64,000 nucleotides of DNA from an uncultured Chitinophagaceae bacterium (GTDB taxonomy: Bacteria; Bacteroidota; Bacteroidia; Chitinophagales; Chitinophagaceae). The notes under the pieces were generated by a model. It was not told the DNA's origin. It saw only the letters and a program-made list of their open reading frames with translations, and did no database searches. Where the stretch lies: assembly GCA_937907395.1 (NCBI GenBank), contig CALCII010000009.1:62001-126000 (forward strand). The letters run 5' to 3'. The translations under genes were made by a program, and so were the position numbers. Shown one piece after another: positions 1 through 8,674 of this stretch; the first letter of the stretch is position 1; each line of letters begins with the position of its first letter.

Positions 1-2
1 AT

Positions 3-3000
3 TCTGTAGTGGTACGTTTTGGTAAACTGGAACTGGTGCGTAATATGTGGCGCAGCTTTCAATATGCATTGGACACAACAGGACAATATCTTCCTGTACA
101 AAACCAGGATGCAACCACATTTAATGTAACGGCTGTTAACGTGGAAGAAAATGATAAACGTATTCCGGTTAACTATGTGATTCCTCCCGGAATTGAACGT
201 GTACAATCGCTCAGTAATAATGGATTAAACCTGTTGCAGAATGAACAGGCTTTGAGTATGCAGGTGTGCAACCTGATGGATGGTGATGGAAGAGCTGTAT
301 TCAAATCCACCAACCTGGATCTTCGTCAGTACAAACGGGTGCGCATGTTTATTCATGCCGAATCCAGTGGTAAAACAGATGTACTGCAGGATGGACAACT
401 GGAAGCTGTCATCCGCTTTGGTACCGACTTCATCAATAACTATTACGAAGTACGTATGCCACTGAAAGTAACCCGTTGGGGCAGTGGTTTAAAAGATACA
501 ATTGTTTGGCCCACAGCCAATGATTTTGACCTTGATCTGCAGGAACTGGTTCGCTTTAAACTGAGAAGAACCGGAAGTGTATTGAATTTATTTACAGAGA
601 ACCGTGGTAATGGTATCCTTTGGAGTATTATGGGTAATCCCAACCTTGGTGAGGTAAAAGGATTCCTTGTGGGAATTGAAAATAAAAGAGGCGATGCGGC
701 CACCACTATTTGTGCAGAAGTGTGGATCAATGAACTCCGGTTGAGCGGATTGGATGAGAAAGGAGGCTGGGCTGCTGTGGGAAGAATGGATTTGCAGTTG
801 GCCGATCTGGGAACCATTACTGTATCAGCTGCTGCCAGAAGTGCCGGCTTTGGTACTATAGAACAACGTGTGAATGAACGAAGCAGGGAATATTTTAACC
901 AGTTTGATATTGCCACGAATCTGCAATTAGGAAAATTATTGCCTAAAAAAGCAGGAATCGAAATTCCTTTCTATGCCAGCTATTCACAAACGGTGATGAA
1001 TCCTGAGTATGATCCATATGATCAGGATGTGAAGTTCAAAGACAAATTGAAGACAACGAATAATAAGGACTCCGTAAAAAATATTTCACAGGATTTCACG
1101 GCAGTAACAACGGTGAACATCACCAATATGCGGAAGACCCGTACGAGTACCAAAACACCTAAAGTATATGACATCTCCAATTTTGATGTAAGCTATTCTT
1201 ACACTAAAACAGAGAAAAGGAATCCGTTGATAGAAAGTGATGTGATGGAGAAGCATTATGGCGGACTGGGATATAACTATGCCCCGCAACCGAAGTATGT
1301 GGAACCGTTTAAGAAAATGATCAAGTACCGGAGCCCCTGGTGGAATATCATCAAAGATTTTAATATCAACTACAGGCCCAGTTTGCTCAGCTTCCGTGCC
1401 GATGTGAACCGACAGTTTGGTGCTGCCCGGGCGAGAGAAGTATTGATTCCGGGTGTTGCTCCCAATCCTTTCAAGATTCCGGAAACATACGACAAGTATT
1501 TTGTGTTTGACCGTGTGTACAATATGCGTTGGGATTTAACACGTTCTATCAATCTTGATTTCTCTGCCACTAACAATGCACGTATAGACGAACCTGTTGG
1601 GCGTATTGATTCCAAGGAAAAGAAAGATTCAATTCGCAGAAATTTCTTCAAAGGCGGACGGAACACTTTGTATAAACAAACGGCCAATGCCTCTTATACA
1701 TTACCGCTGAGTAAGATTCCTGCACTTGACTGGACAACGGCACGGTTCAACTATGCAGCCACTTACAACTGGATTGGTGCTTCCCGTTTGGCCGTGAACC
1801 TTGGTAATACCATGGAGAATTCACAGCAACGGATCTTTACCGGCCAGCTGGATTTTGTTCGTTTGTATGCAAAATCAAAATTCCTGCGGGCACTGGAAAC
1901 AGAGCCAAACAGGAACCAGCAACCGCAGCTGGCATCGCCCAATATTAAGTTTAATCCAAAAGATACTGTTGGTAAGAGCAAACAATATATTGCCCGTTTG
2001 TTCCGTCGCCTCAACCGGATGGAAGCGAAAAAAGATAAAGGTGTGCAGTATGAGTTAAGTCCAATGGTAAGAGCGTTTGGCAAAATCCTTACTTCCATTA
2101 AAACGATTAATATCAACTATACCGAGTCGTTTAACTCACGCATTCCCGGTTATGCCGATAGTCCACGTTTCGTAGGAAATAACTGGGGTACCCGTGCACC
2201 TGGTTTGGATTTTGTATTTGGCCGCCAGCCCGATACTGCCTGGCTTCATCGTGCAGCCAATAATGGATGGATGACAAGGGATACCAACTTCAACTTCCTG
2301 TTCACACAGAGCTACCGCCAGGAGTTGAAACTGGAAGCAACCGTGGAACCTGTACGTGATTTAACGATTGATCTCAACCTCAGCCGTTCCTTCAGTAAAA
2401 ACTATTCCAGCCTGTTTAAAGACACAACAGGCAGTGGAAAATTTGCCAACCTGAATCCGTATGCAGGTGGTGGATTTGATATTACGTTTATCTCCTTCCA
2501 AACCATGTTCCGGAAGTTTTCGGCCACCACTCCGGGAGAGTCGTTCCTTCAGTTTGAACAAAACAGAACTATTCTGTCGCAACGTTTGGGAACATTGAAT
2601 CCATATAATGGCGGACAGGTCAATAACGATGGTTATTACAAGGGATACGGACGTTATGCACAGGATGTATTGATTCCTTCTTTCATTGCCGCATACACTA
2701 ACCAGGATCCATTAAAAGTGGGATTGATTGATCAGAACAACCGCAAGGTGAACGACAATCCGTTCAAACGTTATTTGCCAAAACCCAACTGGAGAGTTAC
2801 GTATAATGGTTTATCACGTATTCCGGGTCTGGATAAAATATTCACCAACTTCAGTATTTCACACAGTTACAGCAGCAACCTGAGCATGAATAACTTTACT
2901 TCAGCTCTGTTGTATGCCGATAAGTTCGGGCTTGGATTCCCGTCGTTCATGGATACGGTATCTAATAACTTTGTTCCGTTCTTCCTGGTGCCAAACGTAA

Positions 3001-3485
3001 CAATCAGTGAACGGTTCCAGCCGCTGATTGGTATTGATGTACAGTTCACCAACCAATTCAATTTTAAAATTGATTATGGCCGCAGCCGTACCATCAGTTT
3101 AAGTTTGATTGACTTCCAGGTGAGCGAAGTGAGAAGTATTGATATCACTGTGGGAGCGGGATGGCGGAAACGTGGATTGAAGCTTCCTTTCAAAGTTCCG
3201 TTCACAAAAGAAGATACCAAAACACTTCAGAACGATATTACGTTCCGTTTTGATCTTACGTTCAGGGATAATGCCATTGCCAATAATATTCTGGATCAAC
3301 AGAATACCATTCCAACAGGCGGACAAAAAGTGCTCACCATCAATCCATCGATCGACTATGTATTGAACAATCGTGTCCGTTTACGCCTGTTCCTCGAACA
3401 AAACAGGGTAGTGGGCTATATTGCCACACCTCCGCCGGTGGTGAATACAAGGGCAGGGTTGCAGGTGAATATCAGCTTACAGTAG
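3..3485 (+). CDS. sprA: Cell-surface protein SprA, C-terminal part (T9SS translocon), 5' truncated by window edge
   Basis: SprA is the very large outer-membrane barrel that forms the type IX secretion translocon and is needed for gliding in Bacteroidota. The reading frame is open to the left edge with no stop, so the GTG at 9 is only the first start-like codon and the gene begins outside the window. About 1160 residues are visible, roughly the second half of a protein of about 2400. They show long beta-rich, Asn/Arg/aromatic-rich stretches typical of SprA, and the C-terminus is the family's usual barrel end (segments RVRLRLFLEQNRV and AGLQVNISLQ). No transmembrane helix or catalytic motif is expected or seen. 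Its presence fits the several T9SS-type cargo proteins further right. Family assignment is by recognition of sequence character; confidence is high. Confidence 0.9.
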   Translation, partial: SVVVRFGKLELVRNMWRSFQYALDTTGQYLPVQNQDATTFNVTAVNVEENDKRIPVNYVIPPGIERVQSLSNNGLNLLQNEQALSMQVCNLMDGDGRAVFKSTNLDLRQYKRVRMFIHAESSGKTDVLQDGQLEAVIRFGTDFINNYYEVRMPLKVTRWGSGLKDTIVWPTANDFDLDLQELVRFKLRRTGSVLNLFTENRGNGILWSIMGNPNLGEVKGFLVGIENKRGDAATTICAEVWINELRLSGLDEKGGWAAVGRMDLQLADLGTITVSAAARSAGFGTIEQRVNERSREYFNQFDIATNLQLGKLLPKKAGIEIPFYASYSQTVMNPEYDPYDQDVKFKDKLKTTNNKDSVKNISQDFTAVTTVNITNMRKTRTSTKTPKVYDISNFDVSYSYTKTEKRNPLIESDVMEKHYGGLGYNYAPQPKYVEPFKKMIKYRSPWWNIIKDFNINYRPSLLSFRADVNRQFGAARAREVLIPGVAPNPFKIPETYDKYFVFDRVYNMRWDLTRSINLDFSATNNARIDEPVGRIDSKEKKDSIRRNFFKGGRNTLYKQTANASYTLPLSKIPALDWTTARFNYAATYNWIGASRLAVNLGNTMENSQQRIFTGQLDFVRLYAKSKFLRALETEPNRNQQPQLASPNIKFNPKDTVGKSKQYIARLFRRLNRMEAKKDKGVQYELSPMVRAFGKILTSIKTININYTESFNSRIPGYADSPRFVGNNWGTRAPGLDFVFGRQPDTAWLHRAANNGWMTRDTNFNFLFTQSYRQELKLEATVEPVRDLTIDLNLSRSFSKNYSSLFKDTTGSGKFANLNPYAGGGFDITFISFQTMFRKFSATTPGESFLQFEQNRTILSQRLGTLNPYNGGQVNNDGYYKGYGRYAQDVLIPSFIAAYTNQDPLKVGLIDQNNRKVNDNPFKRYLPKPNWRVTYNGLSRIPGLDKIFTNFSISHSYSSNLSMNNFTSALLYADKFGLGFPSFMDTVSNNFVPFFLVPNVTISERFQPLIGIDVQFTNQFNFKIDYGRSRTISLSLIDFQVSEVRSIDITVGAGWRKRGLKLPFKVPFTKEDTKTLQNDITFRFDLTFRDNAIANNILDQQNTIPTGGQKVLTINPSIDYVLNNRVRLRLFLEQNRVVGYIATPPPVVNTRAGLQVNISLQ

Positions 3486-3545
3486 GAGCGGAACGCTTAC
3501 AGCGGTCTGAACCTTACGGTTAAACCTCAATTAAAACATCTTCCT

Positions 3546-3553
3546 TACATTTG
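3546..3553 (+). promoter_or_regulatory. Bacteroidota -7 element for fabI
   Basis: TACATTTG matches the Bacteroidota -7 consensus TAnnTTTG exactly. It ends 17 nt before the fabI ATG in the 85-nt gap after sprA. No convincing TTG/TTTG -33 element lies 19-20 nt upstream. Confidence 0.55.
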
Positions 3554-3570
3554 ACCCCAAATCAACAGAT

Positions 3571-4386
3571 ATGAGTCATCAACTTTTAAAAGGAAAGAAA
3601 GGAATCATTTTCGGTGCACTGGATGAAAAATCTATTGCCTGGAAAACGGCATTGAAGTGTTATGAAGAAGGCGCACAGATTGTGCTCACCAATGCTCCCG
3701 TTGCTTTACGTATGGGTGAAATCAATAAACTGGCCGAAGCCTGTGGCAATGCGCCGGTAATTGGTGCCGATGTAACCAATATGGATGACCTCAAAAACCT
3801 GTTTGAAAAATCAATGGAACACTTTGGTGGTAAAATTGATTTTGTACTGCACTCCATTGGAATGAGCCTGAATGTACGTAAGGGCAAACATTATACAGAA
3901 ATGAATTATGAGTGGAACAGTAAAACACTCGACATCAGTGCCATGAGTTTACACCGTGTGCTTCGCACCGCATGGGACCTGGATGCATTAAACGATTGGG
4001 GTAGTGTGGTTGCCTTAACCTATATTGCTGCGCAACGTGTATTCCCCGATTACAATGAAATGGCCGATGCCAAAGCATTACTGGAAAGCGTAACCCGCAG
4101 CTTTGGATATCATTACGGTGTGAAGAAAAAAGTGAGGATTAACTCTATTTCACAATCGCCCACACGTACAACGGCCGGTAGTGGTGTGAAAGGCTTTGAT
4201 GGGTTTATCAACTATGCAGAAAAGATGAGTCCATTGGGTAATGCCAGTGCAGAAGATTGTGCCAATTACATTACACTTATGTTCAGCGATCTTACACGTA
4301 TGGTAACGATGCAGAATCTCTTCCACGACGGAGGTTTCAGCTTTACCGGTGTTACAGCAGATGTGATTGAACAAATGGAAAAATAA
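3571..4386 (+). CDS. fabI: Enoyl-[acyl-carrier-protein] reductase (NADH), FabI type
   Basis: FabI reduces trans-2-enoyl-ACP to acyl-ACP in the last step of each fatty-acid elongation cycle, in the cytosol. The 271 residues match the family's length. Visible features: the N-terminal nucleotide-binding segment GIIFGALDEKSIAW (residues about 11-24, the degenerate FabI form of the Rossmann glycine motif), HSIGMS near 95-100, and the catalytic pair Tyr161-X6-Lys168 with the second conserved Tyr151 (equivalent to E. coli Tyr156, Lys163 and Tyr146). The start is set by the ATG 17 nt after a -7 element. A hairpin terminator follows the stop. It appears to be transcribed alone. Confidence 0.95.
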   Translation: MSHQLLKGKKGIIFGALDEKSIAWKTALKCYEEGAQIVLTNAPVALRMGEINKLAEACGNAPVIGADVTNMDDLKNLFEKSMEHFGGKIDFVLHSIGMSLNVRKGKHYTEMNYEWNSKTLDISAMSLHRVLRTAWDLDALNDWGSVVALTYIAAQRVFPDYNEMADAKALLESVTRSFGYHYGVKKKVRINSISQSPTRTTAGSGVKGFDGFINYAEKMSPLGNASAEDCANYITLMFSDLTRMVTMQNLFHDGGFSFTGVTADVIEQMEK

Positions 4387-4392
4387 TAACAG

Positions 4393-4413
4393 GCCCGGCT
4401 CGCCGGGCTTTTT
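4393..4413 (+). terminator. Intrinsic terminator after fabI
   Basis: A 7-bp GC stem (GCCCGGC/GCCGGGC, tight loop) is followed by five T residues, 6 nt after the fabI stop. Confidence 0.8.
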
Positions 4414-4434
4414 ACTGAACTTCAAATTTCTGTT

Positions 4435-4692
4435 ATGAACTGGATTGATATGGTTGGCCACTTCGGATCCTTTCTGAGCAGCGTAACATTTATTCCACAG
4501 GTATACAAAGCATGGAAGAGTAAAAGTGTGGGCGACCTGAGTATCTATACGATATTGATTGTTACCGTGAGTACATTGGTGTGGCTGGTGTATGGTATTG
4601 GTTATATGTTATGGCCTGTGATCATTTGTAATGCGTTCATCTGTATGTTATCGTTTGTACTGCTTTATTTTAAGTTTACATTTAAGAAGTAA
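4435..4692 (+). CDS. SemiSWEET / PQ-loop small sugar transporter
   Basis: The 85-residue protein has three predicted membrane helices, the size of bacterial SemiSWEETs, which dimerise into a small sugar uniporter in the inner membrane. The PQ-loop hallmark is present in the first helix region (SVTFIPQVYKAWKSKSVGDLS, residues about 16-36), followed by helix 2 (YTILIVTVSTLVWLVYGIGY) and helix 3 (PVIICNAFICMLSFVLLYF). It sits alone between two hairpin terminators and is convergent with the DUF2795 gene. The transported substrate cannot be inferred from sequence. Confidence 0.88.
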   Translation: MNWIDMVGHFGSFLSSVTFIPQVYKAWKSKSVGDLSIYTILIVTVSTLVWLVYGIGYMLWPVIICNAFICMLSFVLLYFKFTFKK

Positions 4693-4713
4693 ATCTCTTT
4701 GCAGATAAAATAA

Positions 4714-4736
4714 AAACCCGGTCACAGACCGGGTTT
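4714..4736. terminator. Bidirectional terminator between SemiSWEET and DUF2795 genes
   Basis: A perfect 10-bp stem (AAACCCGGTC/GACCGGGTTT) with an ACA loop lies between two convergent stop codons. A-rich and T-rich flanks let it work in both directions. Confidence 0.8.
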
Positions 4737-4757
4737 ACTATTTAAGCAGTTTGCAGA

Positions 4758-4979
4758 TTAATATTCATCTTCATTGAAGAAGAAATCTTCCTGGCTCGGA
4801 TAATCGGGCCAGATGTCATCAATGCTTTCGTAGATTTCGCCCTCGTCGTCCAGTTCCTGAAGGTTTTCTACTACTTCAAGTGGCGCACCACTACGGATGG
4901 AGTAATCAATCAACTCATCTTTCGTTGCGGGCCAGGGAGCGTCTTCGAGGTACGAAGCTAATTCGAGTGTCCAGAACAT
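4758..4979 (-). CDS. DUF2795 domain protein
   Basis: The 73-residue acidic protein matches the short DUF2795 family very common in Bacteroidota: FWTLELASYLEDAPWPATKDELIDY at the N-terminus, then RSGAPLEVVENLQEL and an acidic, aromatic tail ending FFFNEDEY. The function is not established. The conserved LASYLEDAPWPATKDELIDYA pattern looks like a small helical domain. It has its own well-formed -33/-7 promoter and shares a convergent terminator with the upstream transporter gene. It is cytosolic, with no signal peptide. Confident as a family member, no function assigned. Confidence 0.88.
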   Translation of the reverse strand: MFWTLELASYLEDAPWPATKDELIDYSIRSGAPLEVVENLQELDDEGEIYESIDDIWPDYPSQEDFFFNEDEY

Positions 4980-5002
4980 AGTATATACCCTTTAATTTTC
5001 CG

Positions 5003-5033
5003 CAAATGTAACTTTCCTGCTGAAATAACCAAA
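5003..5033 (-). promoter_or_regulatory. -33/-7 promoter of DUF2795 gene
   Basis: On the minus strand TTTG (5033-5030), a 19-nt spacer and TACATTTG (5010-5003) form an exact Bacteroidota promoter. It ends 23 nt before the start codon at 4979. Confidence 0.75.
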
Positions 5034-5109
5034 TCTGCTTTTGAGCGGGTGTGAATAACCGCAATTGCCGTATTTGCAGCGTTTTACAATAATTATTGTC
5101 ATCCCTTCC

Positions 5110-5117
5110 TATCTTCG
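5110..5117 (+). promoter_or_regulatory. Candidate -7 element (TATCTTCG) for the lolD-like gene
   Basis: TATCTTCG is a one-base variant of TAnnTTTG, 19 nt before the ATG at 5137. The same octamer precedes trpS. Its position argues against the longer upstream start at 5065. Confidence 0.4.
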
Positions 5118-5136
5118 GAGTCTTAAGAAAGAAAAA

Positions 5137-5790
5137 ATGCTACGTTGTAAACAGGTAACCAAGCGGTATGGCACACTCGAAGTGTTGCGTGGGGTGGATG
5201 TGGAAGTGAAGAAAGGGGAGGTGGTAAGCCTGGTAGGGTCCAGTGGCGCCGGAAAGAGTACCTTATTGCATATACTTGGAACATTGGATGAACCCGACCA
5301 TGGCGAAATCTGGCTCAACGATACCCGTCTAGATCAGCTCAAGGGCAACAGCCTAGCTGCTTTCCGGAACAAGCATATTGGGTTTGTATTCCAGTTCCAT
5401 CATCTCTTACCCGAATTTTCTGCATTGGAAAATGTTTGTATTCCCGGGTGGCTGGGTAAGCGGGATAAAAAGGAAGTGGAAAAAACCGCTGCTGATTTGC
5501 TGGCAATGCTGGGATTGGAAAACCGTATTCACAATAAACCATCGCAACTTTCGGGAGGTGAACAACAGCGTGTGGCAGTGGCAAGGGCATTGATCAATCG
5601 TCCGGATGTGATCCTGGCAGATGAACCTACCGGAAACCTGGATTCAGTAAATGCGAATGAACTGCATCAGCTCTTCTTCGACCTGAGGAAACAATTTCAA
5701 CAAACCTTTCTTATTGTTACACACAATGAAGAACTGGCGGCGCAATGCGACCGTATCATTCACATGAAAGATGGTTTAATTACGGAATAA
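5137..5790 (+). CDS. lolD: ABC transporter ATP-binding protein, LolD family
   Basis: The 217-residue ATPase is of the LolD/MacB/FtsE subgroup, whose members drive lipoprotein release or related mechanical transport at the inner membrane. Motifs: Walker A GSSGAGKST (residues about 34-42), Q-loop FVFQFHHLLPEF, signature LSGGEQQRVAVARAL, Walker B VILADEPTGNLD and H-loop THN. The start at ATG 5137 gives the usual N-terminus (MLRCKQVTKRYG). A longer in-frame start at 5065 would place the -7 element inside the gene. No permease (LolC/E) gene adjoins it, which is usual in Bacteroidota. Its stop directly abuts the stop of the convergent adenosyltransferase gene. LolD is the best name, but other MacB-like roles are possible. 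Confidence 0.85.
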   Translation: MLRCKQVTKRYGTLEVLRGVDVEVKKGEVVSLVGSSGAGKSTLLHILGTLDEPDHGEIWLNDTRLDQLKGNSLAAFRNKHIGFVFQFHHLLPEFSALENVCIPGWLGKRDKKEVEKTAADLLAMLGLENRIHNKPSQLSGGEQQRVAVARALINRPDVILADEPTGNLDSVNANELHQLFFDLRKQFQQTFLIVTHNEELAAQCDRIIHMKDGLITE

Positions 5791-6351
5791 TCACATCCTG
5801 GGTTTCCAGGGAATCTCCGGTGTATTTAATTCTTTTGCAATAAAACGGCTGAGCATAAAGAGATAGTCGCTCAGGCGGTTGAGGTATTGAAGTACTATTG
5901 GTGCCACTTCCATGTGTTCATATTGCATGTGAACACAAATACGTTCTGCTCTGCGGCAAACACAACGGGCAATGTGTAAAGAGGATACTGCAGGATGCCC
6001 TCCCGGCAATATAAATGATTTCATTTCGGGCAACTGTGCATCCATGGCATCCATTTCCTGTTCCAGTAATGTAACATCGGATTCTTTCAGATCCGGTAAT
6101 TTCATTTTTGAATCTTTGTCGGGATCCGTTGCCAGTGATGCCCCTATTGTAAAGAGGCGGTCCTGAATTTCTTTGAGCATCTCACGGGTACGTGTATGCG
6201 AAATAAGGTCATTGCAATAGCCAATATGGGAGTTTAATTCATCAATAGTGCCGTAGCTTTCAATACGGAGATGACTTTTGGGAACCTTGGTGCCACCAAT
6301 GAGCGAAGTCATTCCTTCATCGCCTGTCTTTGTATAAATTCTGAATGCCAT
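5791..6351 (-). CDS. Cob(I)yrinic acid a,c-diamide / cob(I)alamin adenosyltransferase, PduO type
   Basis: This enzyme transfers the adenosyl group of ATP to cob(I)alamin, making coenzyme B12. The 186-residue length and sequence are those of the PduO-type trimeric family: N-terminal YTKTGDEGMTSLIGG ATP-binding segment (about 5-19), YGTIDELNSHIGYC (about 33-46), the RCVCRRAER helix carrying active-site arginines (about 128-136) and LNRLSDYLFMLSRF (about 157-170). It is cytosolic. It lies 64 nt downstream of the MacB-like ABC gene and could be the last gene of a gatC-ABC-adenosyltransferase unit. No other B12 genes are in the window, suggesting it serves cobalamin salvage. Confidence 0.92.
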   Translation of the reverse strand: MAFRIYTKTGDEGMTSLIGGTKVPKSHLRIESYGTIDELNSHIGYCNDLISHTRTREMLKEIQDRLFTIGASLATDPDKDSKMKLPDLKESDVTLLEQEMDAMDAQLPEMKSFILPGGHPAVSSLHIARCVCRRAERICVHMQYEHMEVAPIVLQYLNRLSDYLFMLSRFIAKELNTPEIPWKPRM

Positions 6352-6415
6352 GATTGTTTAAAGAGTCCAGTTTTAACAACTGTGTATTCAAATTGTTGTA
6401 CACTGGTTAAAAAAC

Positions 6416-7114
6416 TTAATGGGCAAAGACTTCCTTCATCTTGTCGCTTTCAATTAATCCATCTTTGAGACGTACAATACGTTGGGCAAATCCTGCAATA
6501 TCTTCTTCATGGGTTACCAGTACCACCGTATTTCCCTGTTGATGAATTTCGGAGATGAGTGCCATAATTTCTTCGGAAGTTTTGGAGTCGAGGTTTCCGG
6601 TAGGTTCATCTGCCAGAATAATGGACGGGTTATTCACCAGTGCCCGGGCAATGGCTACACGCTGGATCTGTCCGCCACTCATTTCATTGGGCTTGTGATG
6701 AGAGCGATCGGCCAGTTTTACTTTATCCAGCATTTCCAATGCACGTTCGTTGCGTTCTTTTTTGGGGATGCCTGCATAAATTAAGGGGAGTGCTACATTT
6801 TCAACTGCCGTTAAACGAGGCAGCAGGTTGAACTGTTGAAACACGAAGCCAATTTCGGAGTTACGGATATCTGCAAGATCATTATCAGGTAGTTTGCCTA
6901 CATCTTTTCCGTTGAGGATATACCTTCCGCTGGTAAGTGTATCCAGGCAACCCAGGATATTCATCAATGTACTCTTGCCGGAACCGGAAGGTCCCATTAA
7001 TGCTACAAATTCATTCTTCTTGATTTCAAGATTAATTCCTTTCAATACAGGTAATTCCTGTTTGCCGAGAAAATAACTTTTGCGCAGATCGTCCAGATGT
7101 ATAACGGCTTGCAT
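6416..7114 (-). CDS. ABC transporter ATP-binding protein, MacB/LolD family
   Basis: The 232-residue ATPase has Walker A GPSGSGKST (41-49), Q-loop FVFQQFNLLPRL, signature MSGGQIQRVAIARAL (an M replaces the usual L), Walker B IILADEPTGNLDS and switch VTHEED. The insert LPDNDLADIRNSEIGFVFQQ is characteristic of MacB-type ATPases that pair with FtsX-like permeases in the inner membrane. It is 8 nt downstream of gatC, so it is probably co-transcribed, but no permease gene is adjacent. The substrate is unknown. It is a different protein from the LolD-like ATPase 1 kb away (about a third of residues shared by eye). Confidence 0.88.
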   Translation of the reverse strand: MQAVIHLDDLRKSYFLGKQELPVLKGINLEIKKNEFVALMGPSGSGKSTLMNILGCLDTLTSGRYILNGKDVGKLPDNDLADIRNSEIGFVFQQFNLLPRLTAVENVALPLIYAGIPKKERNERALEMLDKVKLADRSHHKPNEMSGGQIQRVAIARALVNNPSIILADEPTGNLDSKTSEEIMALISEIHQQGNTVVLVTHEEDIAGFAQRIVRLKDGLIESDKMKEVFAH

Positions 7115-7122
7115 AGGTCTTA

Positions 7123-7419
7123 TTAAGATTGTTTTTTAATCACTTTTGGTACCAGGAAAAACTGGTTGTCTTTCAAGGATGCATTTTTTAATCCCTGTTC
7201 ACGGGTGATGGGGCTTTTGATTTCATCGGCCCTGAAACGGTTGATTTCAGAAGTCATATGCATCAGGGGTTCAATACCGGTTGTATCAATCTCATTGAGT
7301 TTTTCAATAAAGCCAATGATTTGTTGCATATCCTGCCGTAAACCTTCTTTTTGCTGAGGGTCTATCTGCAGCCGGGCCAGTTTACCCAGTTTCTCCACCA
7401 ATTCGTTCGTTACTTCCAT
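7123..7419 (-). CDS. gatC: Asp/Glu-tRNA amidotransferase subunit C
   Basis: GatC stabilises the GatCAB complex that converts Glu-tRNA(Gln) or Asp-tRNA(Asn) to the amidated form in the cytosol. The 98 residues have the family's N-terminal helix VEKLGKLARLQI, the FIEKLNEIDTTGIEPLMHM linker (about 37-55) that threads over GatA, and the C-terminal FFLVPKVI strand. gatA and gatB are not in the window. The ATG lies only 4 nt after an exact -7 element, so the message may be leaderless. It heads a run with the MacB-like ABC gene (8-nt gap). Confidence 0.92.
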   Translation of the reverse strand: MEVTNELVEKLGKLARLQIDPQQKEGLRQDMQQIIGFIEKLNEIDTTGIEPLMHMTSEINRFRADEIKSPITREQGLKNASLKDNQFFLVPKVIKKQS

Positions 7420-7423
7420 TGAA

Positions 7424-7431
7424 CAAATATA
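7424..7431 (-). promoter_or_regulatory. -7 element 4 nt from the gatC start codon
   Basis: TATATTTG on the minus strand is an exact TAnnTTTG match. Only TTCA separates it from the ATG at 7419, placing the expected transcription start at or next to the A of ATG. Confidence 0.5.
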
Positions 7432-7532
7432 GTTGATTCAACGGTTGGCTGCAGGGTTTGGGTTGACAGGTTTTTTGAGATGAAATCCGGTGAATTCCCA
7501 TAGTTGAGCCGGTAACGCAAGTGAGAAAGGGT

Positions 7533-7540
7533 TATCTTCG
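7533..7540 (+). promoter_or_regulatory. Candidate -7 element (TATCTTCG) for trpS
   Basis: TATCTTCG, the same variant octamer seen before the lolD-like gene, lies 39 nt before the trpS ATG in the divergent gatC/trpS gap. No clear -33 element is seen. Confidence 0.4.
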
Positions 7541-7579
7541 CCGCCTGAAAAAGAGTTGAACATTGTTATCTGAAAATGT

Positions 7580-8584
7580 ATGAGTACGAAGAAAGAAATT
7601 GTTATGAGCGGTATCCGTCCCACCGGTTTTTTACACCTGGGAAATTATTTTGGTGCCATGCGGAATTATGTGAAAATGCAGGATGCCTATGAATGTTATT
7701 TCATGGTGGCCGACTGGCATTCCCTTACCACCCATCCTGATACTAAGGAACTGCGTGAAAATGTGAAGCGGGTATTTGCAGAGAATATTGCCTGCGGACT
7801 GGATCCGGAAAAAGTGGCTTTTTATTGCCAGAGCCATGTGTATGAAACGGCAGAGTTGTATCTCTATTTAAATATGATGGCTTACAAAGGGGAACTGGAG
7901 AAAACAACCACCTTTAAAGACAAAGCCCGTATGCAGCCCGATAATATCAACGCCGGGTTGCTTACCTATCCGGTGCTGCAGGCAGCTGATATTGTGCTTC
8001 ACCGGGCCAAATATGTTCCGGTGGGTAAAGACCAGGAGCAACACCTGGAAATGGCCCGCACATTTGTAAACCGTTTCAATCACAGATATGGAGATGTTCT
8101 GCCCGAACCATTTGCATTCAATTTTGGCGGCGAATTGGTGAAAGTGCCCAGCCTGGATGGTACCGGTAAAATGAGCAAAAGCGAAAACCAGAATGCCACC
8201 ATTTACCTCGCCGATACTGATGAGGTGATCCGTAAAAAGATCATGAAAGCGAAAACAGACCAGGGTCCTACCGAACCCAATTCTGTGAAGCCGGATTATA
8301 TTGAGAATCTCTTTGCATTAATGAAACTGGTGAGTGAAGCTGCTGTGGTGGAAAAATTTGAAGCCGATTTTAATAGCTGCAACATCCGGTACGGAGATAT
8401 GAAAAAGCAGCTGGGGGAAGATATGGCAGCTTTTGTGGCACCCATCAGGGAACGGGCCGCAGCCATACAGAATGACGAAGCCTATCTAAAGAAAGTGATG
8501 GAGCAGGGAGCTGAAAAAGCCCGTACCAGCGCTAAACAAACCATTGAGCTGGTACGAAACGCCATGGGGCTGAATTATTTCTAA
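7580..8584 (+). CDS. trpS: Tryptophanyl-tRNA synthetase
   Basis: TrpS charges tRNA(Trp) with tryptophan in the cytosol. The 334-residue class Ic synthetase shows the N-terminal GIRPTGFLHLGN segment with the HIGH-like HLGN (19-22), ADWHSLT, the nucleotide-binding PVGKDQEQHLE (about 147-157) and an intact KMSKS loop (197-201, GTGKMSKSENQN). Length and motif spacing are standard. The ATG gives MSTKKEIVMSGIRPTG; a later in-frame ATG at codon 9 is less likely, because homologues have a short basic leader. A deoxynucleoside kinase gene follows 90 nt downstream. Confidence 0.96.
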   Translation: MSTKKEIVMSGIRPTGFLHLGNYFGAMRNYVKMQDAYECYFMVADWHSLTTHPDTKELRENVKRVFAENIACGLDPEKVAFYCQSHVYETAELYLYLNMMAYKGELEKTTTFKDKARMQPDNINAGLLTYPVLQAADIVLHRAKYVPVGKDQEQHLEMARTFVNRFNHRYGDVLPEPFAFNFGGELVKVPSLDGTGKMSKSENQNATIYLADTDEVIRKKIMKAKTDQGPTEPNSVKPDYIENLFALMKLVSEAAVVEKFEADFNSCNIRYGDMKKQLGEDMAAFVAPIRERAAAIQNDEAYLKKVMEQGAEKARTSAKQTIELVRNAMGLNYF

Positions 8585-8674
8585 AAAAACAAAAACACCG
8601 AAGCCGAATTCAAAAAAAGAAGCTTTACTTTGAAGCATTGGATGTTATTAACGGGTACCGGAATTTAAAACCTT

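Noticed and set aside
443..916. 157-aa minus-strand open frame inside sprA
   Set aside because: Antisense shadow of the well-supported sprA frame; no recognisable domain, no promoter.
7438..7623. 61-aa minus-strand open frame before trpS
   Set aside because: Overlaps the trpS start and promoter; low-complexity Ser/Pro/Phe content, no family resemblance.
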